Shown piece after piece: positions 1 to 3,600 of a stretch of 9,230 nt of DNA; position 1 is the first letter of the stretch, and each line of letters opens with the position of its first letter. A model generated the notes under the pieces. That model saw nothing but the letters and a program-made list of their open reading frames with translations, had not been told where the DNA came from and made no database searches. The DNA lies in NCBI GenBank assembly GCA_052090825.1, contig JBQDBK010000028.1, forward strand, positions 1-9,230, written 5' to 3'. The DNA comes from JBQDBK01 sp052090825. GTDB lineage: Bacteria; Bacillota; Clostridia; Tissierellales; Peptoniphilaceae. A program made the position numbers and the translations under genes.

Positions 1-300
1 ATTATATTTACATCAATAGAAAAATATAATAGTTTAGCTTTTTATAATATAAAAAGAGGACTTCAAATAATATTTTTTTTAGTAATTTTAAATGATAGTA
101 ACAGAGTTTCTGAAGGATTCTATGGGAAGTATATAAGTATACTAAGTATATTTTGCAATAGTCTAATTTTACTTATATTAGCCAAAATATTTAGGACTTT
201 AGATCCAATATACTTAAATAAATGGCTTTATATATTATTTATTTTCAGTTTATTAGATACTATAAAAGTGGCTTTTAAATCAGAGACTTTTTTAAAATAA
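1..300 (+). CDS. C-terminal part of an unrecognised membrane protein (5' end outside window)
   Basis: Frame 1 is open from the first base to a TAA at 298-300, giving 99 codons with no internal stop. In DNA this AT-rich that is unlikely by chance. The encoded tail is strongly hydrophobic, with about three candidate membrane segments near residues 20-31 (GLQIIFFLVIL), 45-64 (ISILSIFCNSLILLILAKIF) and 75-92 (WLYILFIFSLLDTIKVAF). Short polar or charged loops such as NDSNRVSEG separate them. I recognise no family motif, and the start and most of the protein lie upstream of the window. No convincing terminator follows. The perfect 14-nt palindrome CTTAAATATTTAAG at 352-365 is AT-only apart from its ends and has no good T-run directly after it. 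It is probably an integral membrane protein; no function can be assigned. Confidence 0.6.
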   Translation: MIFTSIEKYNSLAFYNIKRGLQIIFFLVILNDSNRVSEGFYGKYISILSIFCNSLILLILAKIFRTLDPIYLNKWLYILFIFSLLDTIKVAFKSETFLK

Positions 301-706
301 GTAAAAAATAAAAATTGATTTTATAATTTAATAAAATAATTTAATTTAGATCTTAAATATTTAAGTTTGCAATAAAATTTTTTTGACATTTTTAAGTTAA
401 TTGTTAAAGGTTTCCTACTAAAAAATAGCAAAAATAAAAGTTTAAAAGATTTCAAAAACTGCCCAATGTATGATGAAATGTTTTTATATCCAGATTAATC
501 TTAAACTTTAAAAATAAAGAAATTTTAGAGTCTTAAAAAGCAGGGTTGTAAGATTTACCAAGAAGTTTAAATCTAGACTAAGCTTACTTTTATAAAAGGT
601 TTATTTATGTAATTAATAAAGAGTATAGAATAAAAATTTCATCCTAAAAATAACTTATAAAAAGCCTAAGTCTATCTTTTAATAAACTTAGGCTAAATTA
701 GGTTTT
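301..706. other. 406-bp intergenic stretch with no supported gene
   Basis: All frames here are broken by frequent stops, and no start codon is preceded by a usable ribosome binding site. The stretch is very AT-rich and contains several short dyads: the palindrome CTTAAATATTTAAG (352-365), AGATTTA/TAAATCT arms at 551-557 and 568-574, and the palindrome CTTTTATAAAAG (587-598). These are of a size expected by chance at this composition. A TTGACA hexamer at 383-388 has no matching -10 at normal spacing. The only element I support is the leftward terminator at 659-694. It could hold decayed sequence or a small RNA, but nothing seen here shows that. Confidence 0.5.
659..694 (-). terminator. Rho-independent terminator of the FAD oxidoreductase gene
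   Basis: Perfect 9-bp arms AGCCTAAGT (663-671) and ACTTAGGCT (686-694) enclose a 14-nt loop. Read on the minus strand, the hairpin starts 12 nt after the TAG stop at 707-709 and runs straight into TTTTTATAAG. This is the classic stem plus T-run arrangement. Confidence 0.85.
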
Positions 707-1900
707 CTATCTATCAACTTTGACAATATCAGCATATTTATTTTCTTTATTTTCAATTAAATCTGCTAAAATATTAGCCCCAGCCATGGAGTAGCAAGTT
801 CCATTGCCCTCATAACCCAATAAATAGTAGTGATTTTTATTTAATGGATCTGGGCCAATAAAGGGAAGACCATCTTTTGAAGTTCCAAATAGGGCGTTCC
901 AGCGATATTTTACATCCATATCTAAATTTGGATATATGTCTTCTATTTCCCTTTTAATCTTTTCTGTTTTTTCGAAAATAATTTTCTCATCTTCTACGAT
1001 TTCAGATATTTTTTCATCCTCACCACCAGCTATAATATGATTGTCTTTGGCTGTTCTAAAATATAAATAAGGTCTTCTTGTTTCCCATATCATAACCTTG
1101 TCTGGCCAAGGATTTTTTGAGTTTGTTTTAGCAGAAAAGGCATAAGTTCTTTCAATATTTGCCTTGTCTTTTATACAGTCATAAACTTTTCCATATCCAG
1201 TAGCTAATATAAGGTGGTCAAAATAAATTTCCTTTCCATCTATACTTTTTAAACTGTGATCTTTAATATTGTTTAAATCCAGCTCAGTATCCTCATAGTA
1301 TATGACTCCCAAGCTTTTGTTCTTCTGGACTAGGGCTTGAATCATTTTATAAGGATTTACCTCTGCATCTAAAGAAGTTTTCAAAGCTCCTGCCTTGTCG
1401 ATCCCATATTCTTTATCTAAGTCTTCATGATTTAAAAATTCAACTGGAAAATTATTTTTCTTTAAAGCCTCATATTCTTTTTTTAACTTTTCTCTATCTT
1501 CTTTTTCTGATGCAAAGTAAATACTATCTCTTAAAATATAAGAGTCATTTTCTCCTAATTCCTTGTTTAGTTCTGTTAATTCCACCATTGCTTCTAAGCA
1601 CATTTTATAAAAAAGAATAGCTTTTTTCTCTCCTATAGATTCCATAAGTTCAGTAAGCATCTTATCGCTAGAATATTGAAGCATACCTGTATTGGCTTTA
1701 CTACTACCACTAGCAACCTTATCCTTATCTATTATCATAACTTCATGACCTCTTTTTGCTAGTTGATAAGCTGCTAGATTTCCAGACATGCCAGAACCTA
1801 TAATTAAAACTTCTGTCTTTTTATTCTCATCTAATTTTGGATGGCTTTCATAAGCTGATTCTCTTTTATCCCAGTAGCTTTCCCCACTATATAATTTCAT
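707..1900 (-). CDS. FAD-dependent oxidoreductase, D-amino-acid-oxidase (DAO) fold
   Basis: A 397-residue cytoplasmic flavoprotein. An N-terminal Rossmann dinucleotide-binding motif, VLIIGSGMSG (residues 31-40), is followed by the second strand VMIIDKD (54-60), whose Asp would contact the ribose of FAD. GSSKANTG (65-72) follows. The C-terminal part carries DGLPFIGPDP (343-352) and the FAD-closing GYEGNG (362-367). This order and length are typical of the DAO superfamily (PF01266), which oxidises amino acids or secondary/tertiary amines at a C-N bond. The exact substrate is not visible. The N-terminal SGESYWDK lead-in before the Rossmann fold resembles a Firmicutes subgroup of uncharacterised members. 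Start: ATG at 1898-1900 with AAAGGGG (1908-1914) 7 nt upstream. It is monocistronic, has its own terminator, and is divergent from the stalk-protein gene. No partner subunit, such as a glycine-cleavage or proline-reductase gene, lies nearby. Family assignment is firm; function is open. Confidence 0.9.
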   Translation of the reverse strand: MKLYSGESYWDKRESAYESHPKLDENKKTEVLIIGSGMSGNLAAYQLAKRGHEVMIIDKDKVASGSSKANTGMLQYSSDKMLTELMESIGEKKAILFYKMCLEAMVELTELNKELGENDSYILRDSIYFASEKEDREKLKKEYEALKKNNFPVEFLNHEDLDKEYGIDKAGALKTSLDAEVNPYKMIQALVQKNKSLGVIYYEDTELDLNNIKDHSLKSIDGKEIYFDHLILATGYGKVYDCIKDKANIERTYAFSAKTNSKNPWPDKVMIWETRRPYLYFRTAKDNHIIAGGEDEKISEIVEDEKIIFEKTEKIKREIEDIYPNLDMDVKYRWNALFGTSKDGLPFIGPDPLNKNHYYLLGYEGNGTCYSMAGANILADLIENKENKYADIVKVDR

Positions 1901-2159
1901 ACTAAATCCCCTTTAAAATTTCTTATAATTTTTATATTATATACCCTAATATTCTATAATTTTTACATTATTTATACTTTACTAAATAGTGTAGTTTCAT
2001 ATGGATATGAAAGCTATTTTAAATTACTATTCTATTAATAAAGACTTTAAAACTAAAGAAATTAAGAGAAAGTTGTATAATATAATATACTATGATAAAA
2101 TTAAATTTAGTAAAAATTTTTGCTCTTTAGGTAAAAATTAAATTTAGGAGGAAATAATA
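1901..2159. promoter_or_regulatory. Divergent intergenic region between oxidoreductase and stalk-protein genes
   Basis: These 259 bp must carry the promoters for both flanking genes. On the minus strand a TATAAT (1936-1941) lies about 35 bp from the start codon but has a poor -35. On the plus strand, overlapping -10-like hexamers TATAAT (2076-2081, 2081-2086) and TATACT (2086-2091) form a cluster. TTAAGA (2062-2067) is a possible -35 at 18 bp from the last of these. The plus-strand leader holds a 14-nt direct repeat, AAAATTAAATTTAG, at 2097-2110 and 2134-2147; the second copy runs into the AGGAGG (2146-2151) of the stalk-protein gene. An 18-bp dyad sits in the middle and is listed separately. 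Individual promoter hexamers are uncertain. Confidence 0.5.
1995..2012. promoter_or_regulatory. Candidate operator: perfect 8-2-8 dyad
   Basis: TTTCATAT and ATATGAAA are exact inverted copies separated by GG. Flanking AAATAG (1984-1989) and CTATTT (2014-2019) are also reverse complements, offset by a few bases. A spacer of only two bases favours a dimeric DNA-binding protein site over an RNA hairpin. Its place between two divergent genes suits a shared operator. No regulator gene is in the window, so the binding protein is unknown. Confidence 0.45.
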
Positions 2160-2951
2160 ATGAAAAAAATAACAACAGTAGCATTAGCTACAACACTTGT
2201 ACTATCAATGGCAGGGAACACTTTTGCAGCAGAAGTAAACATGAAAGATTTAAAAGATAATGCTGCTAAAGTAGAAACAAAAGTAGAAGAAAAATCAACA
2301 GAAATCAAAGAAGAAGTTAAAGAAAAAGTAGAAAAAGCAGAAGAAAAAGCAGAAGAAGCAAAAGAATTAAAAGAAGAAGCTGAAGTAAAAGCAGAAGAAG
2401 CTAAAAAAGAAGAAGCAAGAGATGTTATGGTATCTCCACAAAAAGTAACTTTAGATGGAAAAGAAGTAGCTATTTTTGGATATAACATAGATGGAGAAAA
2501 TTACTTCAAACTTAGAGATTTAGCTGCAGTTGTTAAAGATACAGATGCAAAATTTGGAGTAGATTATAGAGACAATATGGTAAGTTTAACTAAAGCTGGA
2601 GACTATAAAGTTCTTGATACTGACCAAAAAGAAGTAGAAAAAGAAGCTAAAGCTATGTTAACTAACGATAAAGTTATGATTGGTGAAACAGAATTAATGG
2701 CAAAAGCTTATAAAATCAACAACAATAACTACTATAGATTAAGAGATCTTGGAAAAGAACTTAATTTTGGCGTAGACTATGATAAAGAAAAAGATACAGT
2801 TCTTTTAACTTCAAAAGTTGAAGTAGAAGAAAAAGTAGAAGAAGCAAAAGAAAAAGCAGAAGAAGCTAAAGAATTAAAAGAAAAAGCTGAAGCTAAAGCA
2901 GAAGAAGCTAAAAAAGATGAAGTTAAAGTAGTAGAAGAAACTGAAAAATAA
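2160..2951 (+). CDS. Secreted stalk-domain protein (copper amine oxidase N-terminal-like) flanked by coiled coils
   Basis: A 263-residue exported protein. The signal peptide MKKITTVALATTLVLSMAG ends in NTFA-A, with cleavage likely after residue 23. Residues about 35-85 are a Lys/Glu/Ala-rich helix with heptad character. Residues 88-218 form a stalk-type domain (PF07833-like) with two half-repeats, YNIDGENYFKLRDLA (108-122) with FGVDYRDNMVSLT (132-144), and YKINNNNYYRLRDLG (184-198) with FGVDYDKEKDTVLLT (203-217). Residues 220-263 are a second Glu/Lys/Ala helix nearly identical to the first. Despite the family name, no copper-binding residues are expected here; in clostridia this domain is a structural or cell-wall-associated module. 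There is no LPXTG, SLH or lipobox, so it is probably released or held non-covalently at the envelope. Start: AGGAGG (2146-2151) lies 8 nt before ATG. It is monocistronic, ending at a strong terminator. The codon composition of the helices, nearly all GAA/AAA/GCA, is extreme. The precise role is unknown. Confidence 0.85.
   Translation: MKKITTVALATTLVLSMAGNTFAAEVNMKDLKDNAAKVETKVEEKSTEIKEEVKEKVEKAEEKAEEAKELKEEAEVKAEEAKKEEARDVMVSPQKVTLDGKEVAIFGYNIDGENYFKLRDLAAVVKDTDAKFGVDYRDNMVSLTKAGDYKVLDTDQKEVEKEAKAMLTNDKVMIGETELMAKAYKINNNNYYRLRDLGKELNFGVDYDKEKDTVLLTSKVEVEEKVEEAKEKAEEAKELKEKAEAKAEEAKKDEVKVVEETEK
2343..2414 (+). repeat. Coiled-coil repeat copy A (residues 62-85 of the stalk protein)
   Basis: Encodes EKAEEAKELKEEAEVKAEEA followed by KKEE. 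It differs from copy B (2850-2921, exactly 169 residues downstream) at only three of 24 positions and lies on the other side of the stalk domain. The match extends to the DNA, which suggests duplication rather than chance convergence in a low-complexity helix. Confidence 0.75.
2850..2921 (+). repeat. Coiled-coil repeat copy B (residues 231-254 of the stalk protein)
   Basis: Encodes EKAEEAKELKEKAEAKAEEA followed by KKDE, the near-duplicate of copy A at 2343-2414. The two helices bracket the globular domain symmetrically and could pair with each other or with partner molecules. Confidence 0.75.
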
Positions 2952-2960
2952 AAAATAAAA

Positions 2961-2987
2961 GTTACCCCCTAAAAGTTACCCCCTAAA
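2961..2987 (+). repeat. Tandem duplication of the terminator's 5' arm
   Basis: GTTACCCCCTAAAA (2961-2974) is followed at once by GTTACCCCCTAAA (2975-2987). The second copy is the 5' arm of the terminator hairpin. The first is an extra arm that could pair with the same 3' arm. Confidence 0.8.
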
Positions 2988-3011
2988 GTTAATTAACTTT
3001 AGGGGGTTTTT
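2978..3011 (+). terminator. Very strong rho-independent terminator of the stalk-protein gene
   Basis: ACCCCCTAAAGTTAA (2978-2992) and its exact reverse complement (2993-3007) form a 30-nt perfect palindrome. As RNA it gives a stem of about 13 bp closed by a TAAT-type loop, ending in TTTTT (3007-3011). It starts 26 nt after the stop codon. The T-run is only on the plus-strand side. Confidence 0.93.
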
Positions 3012-3039
3012 GTTATATATGGGCTTAAAAGGGTATTAT
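3010..3039 (+). promoter_or_regulatory. Candidate promoter of the rhodanese gene
   Basis: TTGTTA (3010-3015) and TATTAT (3034-3039) are separated by 18 bp, a sigma-A-like layout. The -35 begins in the T-run of the preceding terminator. Predicted transcription would start near 3046, leaving a leader of about 48 nt that includes the unusual SD-hairpin-start arrangement. Confidence 0.4.
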
Positions 3040-3062
3040 AAATCCATATATAAATATAAATT

Positions 3063-3096
3063 AAGGAGTGAAGACTAGAATTAGTCGAAAAATATG
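3063..3096 (+). promoter_or_regulatory. Unusual translation start: SD, hairpin, then ATG
   Basis: The only good Shine-Dalgarno, AAGGAG (3063-3068), ends 25 nt before the ATG at 3094, too far for normal initiation. Between them GACTA (3073-3077) and TAGTC (3082-3086) form a 5-bp stem with a GAAT loop. Folding it removes 14 nt and cuts the effective gap to about 11 nt. No in-frame start lies closer to the SD, because TAG at 3082-3084 blocks the frame, and the protein has no other Met. Confidence 0.5.
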
Positions 3097-3411
3097 TTAT
3101 TTAAAAAATTTTTTTTAAAAAGTGCTATAGATTATGCAGAGGCACTTGAGAAAATAAATAAGGGAGCCTTGCTAGTAGACGTAAGGAGTAAGGAAGAATA
3201 TAATTTTAAACACGCCAAGGGAGCAATAAATGTAGACCTGGAAAAAATTTCTTCGTCAAAAAAATTAGAAAAAGAGAAAGATAAAGATATAATTTTATAC
3301 TGCAACAGTGGAGCAAGATCAGGACAAGCTTTAAATATCTTGAAAAGTAAAGGCTTTGAAAAAGTTTTTAATCTAGGAGGATTATCTGATTGGAAGGGAG
3401 AATTGGAATAA
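3094..3411 (+). CDS. Single-domain rhodanese-like sulfurtransferase
   Basis: A 105-residue protein consisting of one rhodanese domain (PF00581), the usual length for GlpE/PspE-type stand-alone members. The family signatures appear in order: ALLVDVRSKEEYNFKHAKGAINV (split as ALLVDVRSKEEY at 25-36 and HAKGAINV at 40-47), the active-site loop CNSGARS with catalytic Cys70, and the closing GFEKVFNLGGLSDW (87-100). The active-site Cys would carry a persulfide and pass sulfane sulfur to thiols or cyanide. The six-residue loop after Cys fits a sulfurtransferase rather than a Cdc25-type phosphatase. There is no signal peptide; the N-terminus is MLFKKFFLKS, basic and hydrophobic but short, so the protein is probably cytoplasmic. 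An A6-T8-A5 run (3103-3121) sits within the first codons. It appears monocistronic, and no clear terminator follows. The physiological sulfur donor and acceptor are not visible from context. Confidence 0.9.
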   Translation: MLFKKFFLKSAIDYAEALEKINKGALLVDVRSKEEYNFKHAKGAINVDLEKISSSKKLEKEKDKDIILYCNSGARSGQALNILKSKGFEKVFNLGGLSDWKGELE

Positions 3412-3448
3412 AATATTCTAATCCTATATAAATATAAGTGAAATAATA

Positions 3449-3463
3449 TTGTAAATATTACAA
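3449..3463. promoter_or_regulatory. Candidate operator dyad TTGTAA-ATA-TTACAA
   Basis: Exact inverted 6-bp arms around a 3-bp centre lie between the rhodanese and the surface-protein gene, about 57 bp upstream of a likely -10 (3520-3525). The size and symmetry suit a dimeric regulator site, but the AT-rich background makes chance possible. Confidence 0.25.
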
Positions 3464-3497
3464 ATATATTAAATTAGTTAAGCTTTATCAAAAATAG

Positions 3498-3525
3498 TTT
3501 TAAAGTAGTTATTATAAGGTATAAT
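3498..3525 (+). promoter_or_regulatory. Candidate promoter of the SLH surface-protein gene
   Basis: A consensus -10 TATAAT (3520-3525) is preceded by TTTTAA (3498-3503) at 16 bp, a weak -35. Transcription would begin near 3532, giving a leader of about 70 nt to the ATG at 3601. Confidence 0.45.
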
Positions 3526-3600
3526 AAAGATACAGGCATGTATATTATTAAGAAATATATGCTAAGAAATGTACTTATGAAAATAAAAGGAGGAAATAAA

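Noticed and set aside
383..411. TTGACA hexamer as a possible promoter in the first intergenic region
   Set aside because: No -10-like hexamer occurs at 16-18 bp and no gene follows on the plus strand.
436..509. Inverted AAAGTTTAA / TTAAACTTT arms as an insertion-sequence end or small RNA
   Set aside because: The arms are only 9 bp, almost entirely A/T and 55 bp apart. There is no transposase remnant, no target duplication and no promoter or terminator pair.
2144..2488. Minus-strand open frame of 114 codons rich in Ser, Ala and Phe
   Set aside because: It lies antisense to the signal peptide and GAA/AAA/GCA-rich helix of the stalk protein. The Ser/Phe/Ala composition is simply the complement of that low-complexity sequence, and it runs past the other gene's start without an SD of its own.
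2421..2814. Copper amine oxidase enzyme activity for the stalk protein
   Set aside because: Only the N-terminal-like structural domain is present; the catalytic domain with its topaquinone Tyr and copper-binding His residues is absent.
2331..2921. Short recurring GAAGAAGC/AAAGC units as a CRISPR or DNA satellite
   Set aside because: They are codon-level repetition in two coiled-coil segments of one reading frame, without fixed-length repeats and unique spacers.
3538..3600. Earlier ATG start for the SLH surface protein
   Set aside because: It would put 21 residues ahead of a normal signal peptide, has no SD, and sits only a few bases after the predicted transcription start. The ATG at 3601 has AGGAGG at 7 nt.
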